Source: Thereva unica (taxonomy: Eukaryota > Arthropoda > Insecta > Diptera > Therevidae). From it: 64,000 nucleotides of DNA. Below the pieces are notes generated by a model. That model was not told the DNA's origin and made no database searches. It saw nothing but the letters and a program-made list of their open reading frames with translations. Within the stretch, counting starts at the first letter, position 1. Each line of letters opens with the position of its first letter. The DNA lies in the NCBI GenBank assembly GCA_949987705.1, contig CATLJY010000893.1:1-64000 (forward strand), read 5' to 3'. The translations under genes and the position numbers were made by a program. This document shows, piece by piece, positions 34,554-46,304 of this stretch.

Positions 34554-37212
34554 AACTAGCTACCTAAGCCTCCATACAAAAAATAAAAGCTCCTTTTTCT
34601 CTCACATAGACTGCTCGAACCACCGGAGAATGAACCAGCCCTCTTATCATAGCAAGCGTTCCACTGATATTAAGAACTTCCTGCGGCAATATTTAGCCTG
34701 TAATACCATACTAGTAAATGGGATCACCCCCACTGACTGCAGTCCTCCTTTACGCGCACATTATAGCCTAGAAGCATTTGAATAGAACAACTCGAATATG
34801 GAACAATTTGCCTCATTCAGTATTTCCGAACTTCGCAAAGCTTAGACGTAACGGTAATTGAGATCTAATAGAGCACCCCGCAAATTTCTGGCCTATTCTA
34901 TCCTTATATATTTCTCAAATATAGACTGGACTAGAGTTAAGCCTTACTTCTACGAAGCAGTACATTTGTCCCTTACATAATGGTTAATTGTACTGAAGCC
35001 TCAATTTGCTTAAATATCCTGATTCAAAAATAATGTCCTACTAGTATATGAGCGTGTATCGAGATAAACGAGGCGAGGTATTACCTTGCTACCTACTACT
35101 CATTTTATAATCGTGTCCTACCCAACACTAGACTGGACATTTTACCATGACCCAAATGGCATGAACTACTGGTAAAATGACATGACATGACGAACTCGGA
35201 TATCAATAAAAATCTGAATCAAACGTGTACGAAATTATAAAATTTATAAAAGAAAAGTTGTTACATAGTTGCTCCTCTTATGAAACTACCCCAAATATTT
35301 ATGAAAATATGGTACACTAACGTACCACCTGCCACAGCAACATTACTCGAAAATACGATACAATCTCAACAAGTCGTCAAGTAGGAATGGGCTTCATTAT
35401 TACGATATGAATGTCAGTAACAACAGGTCCTTGATTGAATACGTGAGAGCATCCCCATGCAAGATGACAATCAATATGTCTACACGAGATTCCTAGAATA
35501 TTTGTAGGATGAGCGGACGACATACTAACCCGAGATATGTGATTACAAAGTGCTTAACTTAGTGCAGGACATCAAGCAACAAAGTCAACCAGGAAACGTT
35601 TCATTAAGTAAAGTGCCAAGACTTAAGGTTTGACAACTTTTGACATATATTTTGTGTTTGACTTAGAATGGAAGTTCGTCTGTTGTTTCGTGCTTTACAT
35701 AATCACTAAAAAAAATATAAATTGCTGCCAAAAAGTCACAGTTTTACAAACAACCCCAGTGAACTACGGAAAATTTCCACCATTCTCTATATTATAAAAT
35801 AAATGTTTGCTTCGTCCCTTGGTCATACTTGAACCATGTGCAAGTCCATAGCTAATTTGCATGCAAAGCACTTTTAAAACTATATCATAACTTTCTCAGT
35901 CGGCCCAATTCACTGGGGTTGATCGTTGGTCATTCATCCATTTCGAAATGAAACTTTTAATAACTAGGATTCAACATTTCACAAGTGAACAAATAGCTGG
36001 AGCCATATACTCTCAAGAGTCTACTGCTGCTGCTGCTGCATCAAATATTGCAAAATTTCTGTTCATGTATGTATAATAATCCGGCTTCGTCCTGGGCCAT
36101 TTTATATCCTTATTGGCCGGGCAAATGGAGGTGATATGTGTATAGAGCATATGAATGTGCGAACCGAGCCAGTTAAAACTTTCTTTCGAGTCTCATTTCC
36201 ATGAAAGTAAACAAATTGTTATATCACTGCTGCACGAGGGTTTCATTAGTTTCTAGTTGATATCCTGGCTAATTCATGCTATTTACACCCCCATTTAAAA
36301 TTACTCGAACTTTCTTTTGCATGTATGTACAGTACGACAGCAACAAGGACTCGTAAGTGAAAATTTCTGGTTATTTGTGTTTCAGTAGTTTAGAAAATGC
36401 TTGTTTATAATGCAAATTAAGCAAAAAGAGCTGCCGGAAGTTTTATTTGTTTCGAGAATTTTTAATTTAATTAAAAGGAATGAAGGACGAGCAGTGAAAT
36501 GTGAAATCCACAACCAGCCTTGAGCCTCTGCACACCAGCCCCATCTCTCCCCCAGCCTTGGAAATACTCAAATAAATGTGAAATGACAAGAAAGAAATTC
36601 CCAGTCACCAGAAATATTTTATCTTTGAAGTTTCGCTATCACGAAAAGTTTCTTATCGCATAAATCAAAACAATTCGAAAAATTCCAAAATATAAGTTTG
36701 CTCCTTTGAATGAATAAAAATTGTGAGCGTGTGTGTGTGTATGTGTACATGTATACATAGGTTGAAAGTTGGGGATTTTCCTTGGGTACACGTTATTTTT
36801 TTATTTTTTTTATTTCTAGTTTTCCCCCAAAGTTTTTACGTTTTAAAACTTTTTTTCTCATAAATTTTCGTTTCTTTTTCTTAACTGTGTAAACTCCTTC
36901 TAGCGAAAAAGGCAAAATGCCAAGGAAATTCACGGAAAAGAATTTATTGCATTCAAAGCTGTAAACCGGTTTAAATCCGATATTATTGAGTAACTTGATA
37001 AAATCTCGGCTTTAAAGTTATTTTGGTTAAGTATATCTGTGAGCCTGAGAGTTGAGGTATTGCGTTCTTGACAAATATTGTCAATGTGGGCTCCGAGGCA
37101 AGAGATGAAATTCTGAATTTGATTATAAAAGTTATAAAGTTGGCAACTTTCTGCTTTAAATGCATCTGACTAAAAAATTATATTACGTTAACCCTCAGAC
37201 AAGTGTTAGAGA
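34554..37212. other. No supported gene
   Basis: Contains a short CTG run (about 36023-36038) and a GT-rich microsatellite (about 36723-36745). No coding or element structure that I can support. Confidence 0.4.
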
Positions 37213-37467
37213 AAGCCTTACGACGGGCGAACACCGGCCCCTTGGCTTTATAAGGGGCATATGATGGCCGTAGGATTTTTAACCATTTTCAGTGGGAGCT
37301 TATATGGCCTCACGAAAGCCAAACATATTAAAAAATTTGAATGGTTTAGTACCGAGCTGTACAAAACAAATCGGTGTGTGTGGTGTACGGACGTACAGCC
37401 TTTAATGCCTCACTTGGCTAAGGACTATGTTTCAATCATAACCGGTGTTCACCCGTTGTAAAGCCAT
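37213..37467. mobile_element. About 250-bp element with GGGCGAACACCGG inverted ends
   Basis: The left arm at 37215-37238 (GCCTTACGACGGGCGAACAC) matches the complement of 37441-37465 (GGCTTTACAACGGGTGAACA) at about 85% of positions. It belongs to the same family as 10510-10980 and 6432-6480. No coding content. Confidence 0.55.
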
Positions 37468-38232
37468 TTTTTATTGTTACTCACGGGCACGTGGGGGACA
37501 GTTTTCAGTATTCCGGATGTAGAAATGCTGTAAAGGCTGTGGGCAGCGATCCAGCGATAGCCGCGATGGCCTGAGAAGTTGAAAAATGGTGCACCACGGC
37601 GGTCGTATCAATCAATCCAAATAAGACCGTCATGATCCCTTTTTCTTAATGTTAAAAATTGCAGTTGAGTTCTCGGACCCGGTCAAATATCTGAGAGTGC
37701 TGCTCTATTGCAGGAGCAATCACCTCTTCGCCGGTGCTTTGTGGTTAACTAACCGACCGACCAACCGAGGTTCTATTAAAATCTTAAGCACGCATATGAT
37801 ACGACCAGTTCCAATGACACCAAGATGGCGATAGGAGTCCTTAAAGCAAAAATTAGAAGAGGGAGCTGGCACAGACTGGGAAAAGAAAAAAGCCAAACCT
37901 AAATGAAGAGTAACGCAAAAGTGAAGTAGACGTTACTTCCACAGAAATAGATGTAACTTCCACTTACTGCCATTTTGATCAATCTCATACATTCATATGC
38001 AGTGGTACCTAACTTCACTTCACTTCACATCCCATTTAGGTTTGGGCTGAAGTCTTCACGAAACATCAATGAGCAAAACTATGATCGTCAGTTCAACATA
38101 TTTTCCAAGAAAGGGCATTCACAAATACACATAGCATTCTCCCACCGAAAGATACTGCAATGAAATTCACCATTATACTTTATAACGAACAACAATTAGT
38201 TACTAGAATCCCTCTCCAAAAACTTGAGAAAT
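37468..38232. other. No supported gene
   Basis: Short frames without domains. AAGATGGCGATAGGAGT near 37810 resembles AAAATGGCCATAGGAG near 6277, hinting at further remains of the same dispersed family. Confidence 0.35.
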
Positions 38233-38395
38233 CAAATATTAAAGCACCTTTTTGAAGCTTTAAAGCTTTCTACTCAGCAGGGCTTTTCTACTATAAAAGA
38301 AAACGATCCACCAGGCCACAATCAAACTCGTTCCGGAGAAGTCATCTTCTTCACTCCTAACGGTGTCAAGATGTATGACCCGACAACGGCCCGAC
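38233..38395 (+). repeat. Dispersed repeat, second copy, with TATA-like box
   Basis: Shares AAATATTAAAGCAC, one GAAGCTTTAAAGCTTTC unit (38254-38270) and the CTCGTTCCGGAGA block with 12041-12335. TATAAAAG at 38292-38299 lies some 40 bp before the conserved block, where a core promoter would place it. The carrier element is unknown. Confidence 0.6.
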
Positions 38396-38623
38396 CAAGA
38401 CCGACCACATACCGAATGCCATTGAGATGTTGCCCAAGCATTGTCTCGTGTATGATCCGACCATAAACCGACAACATACCGAATAAACCATTACGCAGAG
38501 ACCTGCTATAAATCCCCCTACACCTAAATAACAATACCACTAACTAACCATAACACCTTTGTAGATAGAGATAGCAAGTAGGTAGCTGCTTAACCATACC
38601 AGTAAGATACATGTATAGAGAGG

Positions 38624-39455
38624 TAATGACCCAGCAGGAAATTTTGGATGTCATTACTGTCGTAATGCATTATTTCTATGATAACATTTGGTGAAAAGTA
38701 ATAAATTGTCATGTAATACATGAAAAAATTGACGAATGAGTACATTATTCCAAAGCACTGACATATAGAATGGACAGCTCATGAGGAATTTTTAATGGCA
38801 CCAATTTGTTCCATAGGCTACAAACCTTTTTTCACTCCATGTAAACACCGGAATCACTTTTGAAATTTACATTTTTTTAAATACGTACTTAAAACATTAA
38901 AACAACACAAATATTTTGTTTAAAAAAATTAATAAACACTATTTTCACTTTTTCACCTTTTAAAATGCCTTTTTTTCATTAATTTGCAAATTTTATGTGT
39001 ATCTGATTTAAGTTCTTAACGCCTGTTTTAGCAACTGACATTCTGTATGTCAAAATCCGGGGGTCTATGGGGAAAAGAGCAAAAGATATAAACATCACTA
39101 GTGCAAAAGGGAAAATATAAAATCAGGTCTGAGTGCTTCTGTCAGTTTGGGGGTCTATGGATGAGTGCGACAACTATACTTTTGGGTGCCATCGATTTGT
39201 ATGGAATAATTTCAGATGAGCAGTCCATTATTATATGTCAGTGTTCCAAAGTCATTACACTTTACATTACCCTGTAATGCAAAAAGGATCCCATGCATTT
39301 TCTGAAGTACATTACAAAAGGCATTCTTTAGTAGTCGGAAAAGTAATATACTGATTACCGCCTATGACATGCCTGTGTAAAAGTAAGCTATTCTGTAATG
39401 CTAAAAGTATCCGTCCGAGCTTACTGTAATGAATTACATATCTACTTCGGTAATG
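38624..39455. repeat. GTAATG-rich segment interrupted by a MITE
   Basis: On both sides of the hAT-like MITE the sequence is rich in GTAATG and CATTAC words in both orientations (for example around 38640-38740 and 39250-39455). It looks like one older element split by the MITE, but its ends are not defined. Confidence 0.4.
38756..39243. mobile_element. 488-bp MITE with 8-bp duplication (hAT-like)
   Basis: TTCCAAAG occurs exactly at 38748-38755 and 39244-39251. The ends are inverted repeats of about 27 bp starting CACTGACATATAGAATGG on the left and CACTGACATATAATAATGG on the complemented right. An 8-bp duplication with a CACTG end suggests non-autonomous hAT. No coding content. Confidence 0.8.
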
Positions 39456-39547
39456 ACTGCATTTCGTGACGTTAGACGATAATACGAAAATTTTGATGAC
39501 GGTGTAACTGGTGTCAGGCCAAGCGAACATCAGGCACTTGCAACCAG

Positions 39548-39778
39548 GGGCCAGTTCACGTAAATCGCCGTCGACTGAAAACGACATTATGTGCGTTCAA
39601 AAACCTTACTATGGTTAACTATGGGAATTTTTGAACGTCAAAAACTTATGCTAGTGGTTATTTTGTAGTTAACCACGGAGTTTTTGAACGACAAAAGTTT
39701 ACCACAGTTAACCATAGTAAGGTTTTAGAACGCGCTTCGTGTCGTTTTCAGTCGACGTCGAATTGCGTGAATTGTCCC
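39548..39778. mobile_element. 231-bp foldback MITE, CAG-flanked
   Basis: The two halves are inverted copies nearly throughout: outer GGGCCAGTTCACGTAAATCG against complemented GGGACAATTCACGCAATTCG, then shared GTCGACTGAAAACGACA and CCTTACTATGGTTAACT blocks. CAG at 39545-39547 and 39779-39781 gives a candidate 3-bp duplication. Confidence 0.75.
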
Positions 39779-39781
39779 CAG

Positions 39782-40207
39782 ATCTAAGCTCACCGCCCAG
39801 AAATATCTGGTTCTAAGGCTTAGAAGGGAACAAAAATAAAGACCCTTTCTAGCTTCTGGCATAGGAAGTAATTTAAACGACGACTAAGAAGATACCGCTA
39901 AAACCCGAAAGAAGAAGAAGGAATGAACCATGGAAATAAAAAGGAGACAAGCTTTATTTTTGTTTTTATGTGGCAGTGCTAAACTGAGGAGTAACACCAG
40001 TCCGTCATGGTGCCATATCTGCCAGTAAGCTTAGTACGAGGGGGGAGGTTAAGGGTTATGAAGGTTCGGGGGAGGGGGTTAGAAGAGGGTGGTGATGAAC
40101 CATGAAAAGACAGGCTGCAAGTGGTGGGTGTGAGATGAGAGGGCTAATCTGGTGTTGCGTGTATAAGATTGTCGTGAAGACAAGAGAGCGTTTATCTCGG
40201 AGGAACA
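39782..40207. other. No recognisable feature
   Basis: A third ACCAGTCCGTCATG copy lies at 39998. Nothing else stands out. Confidence 0.3.
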
Positions 40208-41600
40208 GAAATTCGATGTTGTTCGCCTCCAAGAACTCAATGTATGGGAGAGATATCAGGCAACAGATGCAGAAAAGACACCGCCAAACATAATTAATAC
40301 AGGCACTGAAATATATAAAACTGAAGGCGATACAAGGTTACAAGCGCACAGACAGAGCCAGTGATTGAGTCGACGAGGAACGAGAAGAACAGCAAAAACA
40401 TTTGCAGGAAGAAGAAACGACAATTTATGAACAATTACAGAGGAGCAGAGGAAAATTTTGCACAAAATAAAACACGGGAAGCATACAATGGAAGTAAACT
40501 TCTACAAGAAACGCTTCAAACCCTCCTCCCGATATATGTAAAACAAAACAAGGCACTATAGTCCCAGGCAGCGAAGATGCAAAGAAAAGATGGAAGGAAT
40601 TTTTTAGCGAGCTGCTGAACGCAAATGAGAGCATCAGACATGTACCAGAACCCCGTCTACAATATAACAGGCAACAGGGGGCCTCGGTAGTCTAGGGGTA
40701 AGGCGCCTGACTGCTAACCCAGAGGTCCCGGGTTCGAATCCCGGTCAGCCCCACGGTCCTTCGCCTTTTCCACTTTCCCACCTACATAACGTTCCTTCTT
40801 TCTTCTTCCCTCTTTACATTCCTGATTCCTTCTGTCATAGCCTTCCTTAGCCCTTCCCCGCTCCACCAAAGCGCATGTCATCGGTTGGTTGATGAGATTC
40901 AACTCATTTCAGGAGGCATAACACTCCAGCGAGTTGTTTCTCGAAGCCCCAATGTCAAAGTCGCGATAGTAATGGTTGGGAATAGGTCGACTAAAAATAT
41001 CGCGGGTAGGTTGTGGCAGCTCCTTCCTCCCCGACTAGAGCTGCTGTTCGACATTGCACTCTATAAGAAGAAAATAGACAGTATAAAGGGCCTCTCCTAT
41101 GACTCTAATCTTTCACATAAAAAAAAAAAAAAAACGAGAACGTCACCGAAACAAATGTACCAACCCTGGAAGAAGTAAAGAGTGCCATACGATCCTTCGA
41201 AAACAACAGATCCCCAGGAATTGATAACATCGCAGCAGAGCTGATCAAACAAGGAGACGAATCGGTTTCAGCAGCTATACATGAATTACTATGATGCATA
41301 TGGAGAAAGGAAAAAATTCCAGAAGATTGGGAGCAAAGTAATATCTGCCCAATACACAAGAAAGGGGACAAATTCTACTGTGCAAACTATAGAGGCATTT
41401 CTCTTTTTAACACAGTATACAAACTAATGATAAATATAATTAAAGGCAGACTGGAACCTTATACAGGAGTCGCAATAAGTGAATACCGGATGGATTCAGA
41501 ATAAATAGGTCAACAATGGACCAACTCTTTTCAATAAGGCAGGTCCTACGAAAACTCATCCATTTCTTCATAAGCTTTGATTTTAATGGCCATAAACTAA
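40208..41600 (+). pseudogene. RTE-3: truncated, broken RTE retrotransposon fragment split by a SINE
   Basis: Plus-strand relic of an RTE ORF, covering the linker after the endonuclease through the first third of the reverse transcriptase. Before the SINE are KFDVVRLQELNVWERYQ-like linker, KKRQFMNNYRGAEENF, and RWKEFFSELLNANESI. After it are VPTLEEVKSAIRSFENNRSPG, CPIHKKGDKFYCANYRG, and a decayed approach to the first catalytic Asp (HFFISFDF). There are several stops and frame changes, such as TGA near 41293. Both the endonuclease core and the YADD region are missing. It differs in sequence from RTE-1 and RTE-2, so it is a separate lineage or much older. Confidence 0.75.
40678..41134 (+). mobile_element. 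tRNA-derived SINE, copy 2
   Basis: About 457 bp: tRNA-like head with TAGTCTAGGGG (A box, 40688-40698) and GGTTCGAATCC (B box, 40731-40741), the same body as copy 1, and a 15-17 nt A-run tail at about 41118-41134. It interrupts RTE-3. I could not see a clear target duplication. Confidence 0.88.
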
Positions 41601-41612
41601 TCGATTTTAGGG

Positions 41613-41653
41613 GCTGGTTTAATTTCCCACGCCTAAGTGCCGCGCTACCTACT
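41613..41653. repeat. Single end of a small inverted-repeat family
   Basis: TAAGTGCCGCGCTACCTACT matches TAAGTGCCGCATTACCTACT at the right end of the hairpin element at 41855-41993, and the preceding 20 bp also match (about 82% over 44 bp). The partner end is not visible. Confidence 0.55.
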
Positions 41654-41854
41654 CATTCTTTTTTTCTTGTCTTCCCTCTTTCCAGTAACTCTCTAAAATT
41701 TCTCTTGTCATCGTTTGTTAGCATAATAAGCGAAGAATCAATTTCAAGTTCAATCGGCAATTACATTCTATCGCTGTAATGAGATCCCTACGATTCTATT
41801 TCGCTGCACGGTCCTAACTTTTTATAGTTGAACCACCTACCTATATAAGATTCC

Positions 41855-41993
41855 AGTAGGTACTGTGGCACTTGTGCCTGGGAAAATAAGCTTGTACTTA
41901 ATGGATCTATTTTTACTGAATGTATTATTACCTGTTTTGTGTGCAAGTAAGAACTGGTTTATTTTCCCGGGGCTAAGTGCCGCATTACCTACT
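41855..41993. mobile_element. 139-bp hairpin MITE
   Basis: The left arm AGTAGGTACTGTGGCACTTG and the complemented right arm AGTAGGTAATGCGGCACTTA match, and the pairing continues through GGGAAAATAA in both arms (about 35 bp). The middle is short and AT-rich. Confidence 0.65.
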
Positions 41994-44649
41994 CGTTATT
42001 TCTGGATACGTCCTCAATGTGAGAGTTACCTTTTAAAAATACTATCTACCTACAATACGATACTTAAGGGAAAGGATATTCTACTAAGTCCTACTGTTTT
42101 CAACAATACCCTATAAATGTTTACTATTTCGAATCAATAACCACACAGTAGATATCATTAAGGAGTTCAGCAACCCTTACACACATAAACCATATTTTTC
42201 ACATCTAATTAAATTCAAATTTTTCATCCCAGTCATATTCAAACTCGCATTTGTGTCCAGGGAATACATCGAAAACTCAAGTCACGTCCTTACCCTGATG
42301 ACCACTGTCTGGCCCATATATACGTCGTTGATCAATAACAAAATAACACCATGACCATCTTTCTCTAATCTCCTAGTATCTATGATAAATTGCTTGACCA
42401 TCGGCACCAATGACTACCATTTTACGAGGATATGAATTTTGGTAATGTTATTGGGCTTCGATAGATAATCAGTCCTTAATGTACGGACAGAGGCTTTGTG
42501 TGTGTGTGGTGGTTACCAAGTGTTCGTCCATTTTATCTTATGACCTGCATCTACCGGAAAATTCATTTTTATCTCACGACAGAATCTTTCATTCACGTTC
42601 CACACATATGAATTTTTTTTTTAGGTCAGTCACTTAAGGTCCTTTGTGCCTAATTTTTGTTCCATTATATATGGGGGGAGGGGGAGATATGGGGGTAATT
42701 GATAGGTTCAAAGTTCGGCGTATTATCAGGGGGTGGGTGTGAAGTTGCAATCACGAATTTTGTTTCCAGAACTGGTGATTTACAATAATAAAGGCGGGCT
42801 TATCGCGATTTGCTTTCGAAGTTTCTACGTGAGCTCAAAAATTAAGTAATCCCGAAAATTAACTTGAGAACAGCCGGGAAATAGCGAAACTTCATCCAGG
42901 ATATTCGAAATCAATGGTAACGACGAAAATGAAGAAAATTGTTCCTGGAAAATAAGGAGCAATTTCAAATTTCGATATTCAAGTACAGACAAAATTGTAC
43001 GGAGGACTCAGAAGCAACAACAAAAACGAAAAAAATTCAGCAGAAAGTCCTGCCGATGAAGAATTTTACAAGAAAAGGAATTCACTACCGAGAAAGGATC
43101 CGCATTCACAGAATAAAGTTTGCATAAAGTTACAATTGGGATCTTCAGGACGTTGTGATTTTTTTTGCATGGGTAATAATAGCTGCTACACAAGGACTGC
43201 TTTTTGGCGACTAATTAAATTTGGAAACTTTTTTTTTTTGTGTGTGTGTGGAGACTATTTTAAGCCGTAAAGTTTAGTCCTGTGTGACGAGGACAAGGAT
43301 GCAGGCTGGGGCTTTTCTGCAGGAGTTCAATTAAAACTTGGTTCGTTTTATTTCGTTTTTTTTTTGTTGCGAGCCATGAAAGTTTATATAAAAATGTTTA
43401 AAAATAACTTCACACACAAAATAATAAAAAGGATGCGAAGTGGTAGCGTAGTGGATGAAGGCTTCTCGGCTCCTAATTGAGAATTTTGTTATTGCGGTGT
43501 ATTTTTGGCTTTTTCTTGAATTCCGACGAAAAGAAGTTAATTTATTATTCTGCAGCGACAAGCAGCTTGGATACGGTCTTCTTGTGTGGTCGTATGTTGC
43601 CACAGGAACGTGTATTTGTAATTTGGTATTATAATAACAAAAAAAAAAAAGTTGGAGACATCGCTGTGTCCTTGTTGTTTTTGGCTGGGTGGATTTAGTA
43701 TATTCGGAATAGACTCTGTTCCAATTATGTATCATATTTTAATTTATTTTTTTTTTTTTGCGAAATGATAGATACCTTATTACCGCAGTATATTTTTGGG
43801 GAAGCCAGACTACGTTGTCAATGGAAGAACTTGTCTTCTGTGAATATTTTGTGGTTTAGTTGACAGAGTCTTCGCAAGGACATCAGAGAATTGGTGAGTT
43901 GCTTCATTAAAGTTTATTTCAACGGAAGTAGCTTTAAACATTGTTGCGTAACTTATTATTGATAAATATACATACTAAAGAATAATTTTTACGGAGTTTG
44001 TATTGACCACTAGATATTCCTGCTAGTAAAAATTACGAGGCAATAGTTTAACATTTGCTACTTAAGCTTAACATTTTTGTTTATTTGGTTGTTCCTTAAG
44101 TGGTTATTTCTCTTCACTTCAGATATCCGATTGCAAGATGGGAAAACAAGTATGGCTTAAGGCAACGGTTGAATCTCTTTTTTTACGAGGAAGTCGTAGG
44201 TATCTTATATCGGAATATGAGCCATGCCTACGACGATAGGAAACACCGCTGGGGGTCTTCACCCAGACGATTAGGCCGGTAAAATTGTCGAAAAACCCCG
44301 CCAACCGCAAGATTAAATAATGTAACAATAGGATGAAGAATTACTTTTGGCGCTCGTAGATCTTTGGGAATTTTCCAAAATGTCGTCAAAATATTCCAAA
44401 AATAGTTTTTCGCGTTTTAAAAAAAAAACTATACTTTGCACCAAAAGAGTTATATAAAATGTGTAGAAATTTTTAGTACTTCATCTTTTTAGATCTGTGG
44501 CTTAAGGAGTCCCAAATTTAATCTCTGTAAGCGAAAACCCAGAACAGGTATTCTGTTCAAAATGCGATATTAACAGATTTCTTCTCTCTCAATTTAGTGA
44601 CGGAGACCTTAGAGTGGTCAAACTAGAGTTAAAACAGAAAAAAACTCAG
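41994..44649. other. No supported gene
   Basis: Frames of up to 134 codons (complement of 43331-43735) lack domains and contain homopolymer-derived runs. G-rich (42670-42690) and T-rich tracts are present. Confidence 0.35.
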
Positions 44650-44689
44650 GATGGCCTGTTTCAATCTGCGCCACGAAGATCAGGGCTCT

Positions 44690-45235
44690 CTACCTCCTAT
44701 GGCCTTTCAAGACCGCACAGATTCTACCACGGTCCTGGTTATGGGAGGTGATTTTTTTTTTTTTTATGTGAAAGACTAGAGTCTCAGGAAAGGCCCTTTA
44801 TACTGTGTCGACGCATGCAATGCATGCAAATGCACACCATACACAATGGTACAGCACGGACAGCAATGACCGACGTGAAGTTATTTTTAACTACCTGTTA
44901 AACACCAAGCTTGCAATTTGTAACAAGGACCCTACATCTGATACCATAAACAGAGAATAGGTGCTGGATATTACCCTTGTCTCGGACTGCCATTCCGACC
45001 AAATATTGGCTTGGGAGGTTTTGAAAGAACATTCTTTCTCAGACCACAGGTTTATAGAGTTGCTACTGCAAGACTCAAGAAAACTCTACGAAAGCTAATT
45101 GAAATATATCTGAGGCAAACATCGGAACTCTATACAATGGGCAGATCCACGGATACTGCCCTTTACTCATTGGTTTTATTGGTGACATAGTAGGAGCGTT
45201 TAACAACGTACTCCCGGACGCCTTGATAGTATAAT
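44690..45235 (+). pseudogene. Decayed R1/LOA-like non-LTR retrotransposon fragment
   Basis: Plus-strand endonuclease remnant: TVLVMGGDF before and ANAHHTQWYSTDSNDR after an inserted SINE tail, then LAICNKDPTSDTINRE, a stop, VLDITLVSD and WEVLKEHSFSDHRF, the C-terminal catalytic SDH block. A disrupted DIVGAFNNVLPDA near 45186-45225 recalls the first Asp motif of the reverse transcriptase. Much of the intervening protein is lost. The clade label comes from general resemblance. Confidence 0.7.
44752..44811 (-). mobile_element. 3'-end fragment of the SINE (copy 3)
   Basis: A T-run at 44752-44765 followed by the complement of the SINE 3' end (ATGTGAAAGACTAGAGTCTC and AGGCCCTTTATACTG), about 60 bp in all. 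It interrupts the R1/LOA-like endonuclease between the GGDF and ANAHH segments, so it is a 5'-truncated insertion. Confidence 0.75.
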
Positions 45236-45488
45236 ATTGTTGAGTGTTTTGTTGAGAGATTACCACCATAAAGGGCAATCAGGGTCTCATGGTGCTACTC
45301 CACGGACTGCTTTTTGGTCGACCTCCTCAAGCGCTCAATGGACTTGATACTTTTCTGTCCGTCTGAGTGCCCATCGAACACAATAGTCGCACTTTGATTG
45401 TTCTTACCATCCTTTCTCTTCTTACTGGCTTAAGGGGACATAGCACTTTAGGTAAGGAGAAAAACTCTAGTTTTCGAAAGGACAAATG

Positions 45489-45493
45489 GAGGG
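45489..45493. repeat. Target-site duplication GAGGG (left)
   Basis: GAGGG abuts the outer edge of the left LTR and recurs at 53022-53026, the 5-bp duplication expected for Bel-Pao integration. Confidence 0.85.
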
Positions 45494-46304
45494 TGTACGG
45501 TTCAAAAACTTTAATAAACGATGAAAATTTAAATAAAAAGCCGAAAGGTATCATTCGATATAAATAACTCGTTTATTTCACAAAAGTTTCTTATTTATAG
45601 AGATCGAAAAAATTATGCCGAAAATATATTTAACTAGTTTAATTTTTGCAAACAAATTATTTGATTATAAAGGCCGAAAAATGTTGCCGAAAAATCTACC
45701 ATGCCGAAAGTCTGTAAAACGACTGACCTGCACTTTTTATTCCTTTTCCCGAAAAATTTGTCTAACCGTTTTTCCTATTTCGTGTACGTGACTTGTTGCA
45801 CGTCTCCGTTAATATATCTATCCCTTTTCTTATATTTATTTGCATATATTCAATATTATCGATAGCCATCTATCGGTGATAATTAATATTGAGATTAAAA
45901 GCTGTATTAATTGTTATACTGGTAAGTATAACAATTAATATCAAGTTATTTGTTATACTGTCGAAGTGACAGTTCTAAGTTATGTGCAAATACTAGGTCA
46001 GTGGGTCAGTGTTTCTTTTTTGTTTCGCGTTATTTGTTTCGCAATTATATGTTACGTGTTTATTGGTGCAGGTCAGTGTTTTGTTACATGTTATTAATTT
46101 TTGTTACATATTATTTCTTTTTCTTAAACTAATGCTAATAATTCTGTCATTTTAGGTTACGATGACTCCTTTGCCGATGTCGTCGCTGGGGCTGATTGAC
46201 GCAACCTTCTGGAACCCTTGGTCGTCAGATAAGTATTCTCGTAACTTTGTTGAAGATTGATTTCTTTGTGGTTTGTTCATTTTAGGTGGTTCCAGGATGT
46301 AACA
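45494..46304 (-). repeat. 3' LTR of the Bel-Pao element (811 bp)
   Basis: Begins TGTACGG and ends TGTAACA in plus orientation; by eye it is identical along all 811 bp to 52211-53021. A 16-bp perfect inverted repeat with a 4-nt loop lies at 45905-45940 (TATTAATTGTTATACT arm). On the coding strand AATAAA occurs near 45570. The 60-codon frame inside it is present in both LTRs and is not a gene. Confidence 0.93.

Noticed and set aside
40678..40752. Functional tRNA gene
   Set aside because: A and B boxes are present but the anticodon stem does not pair properly, and the sequence continues into a SINE body with an A tail.
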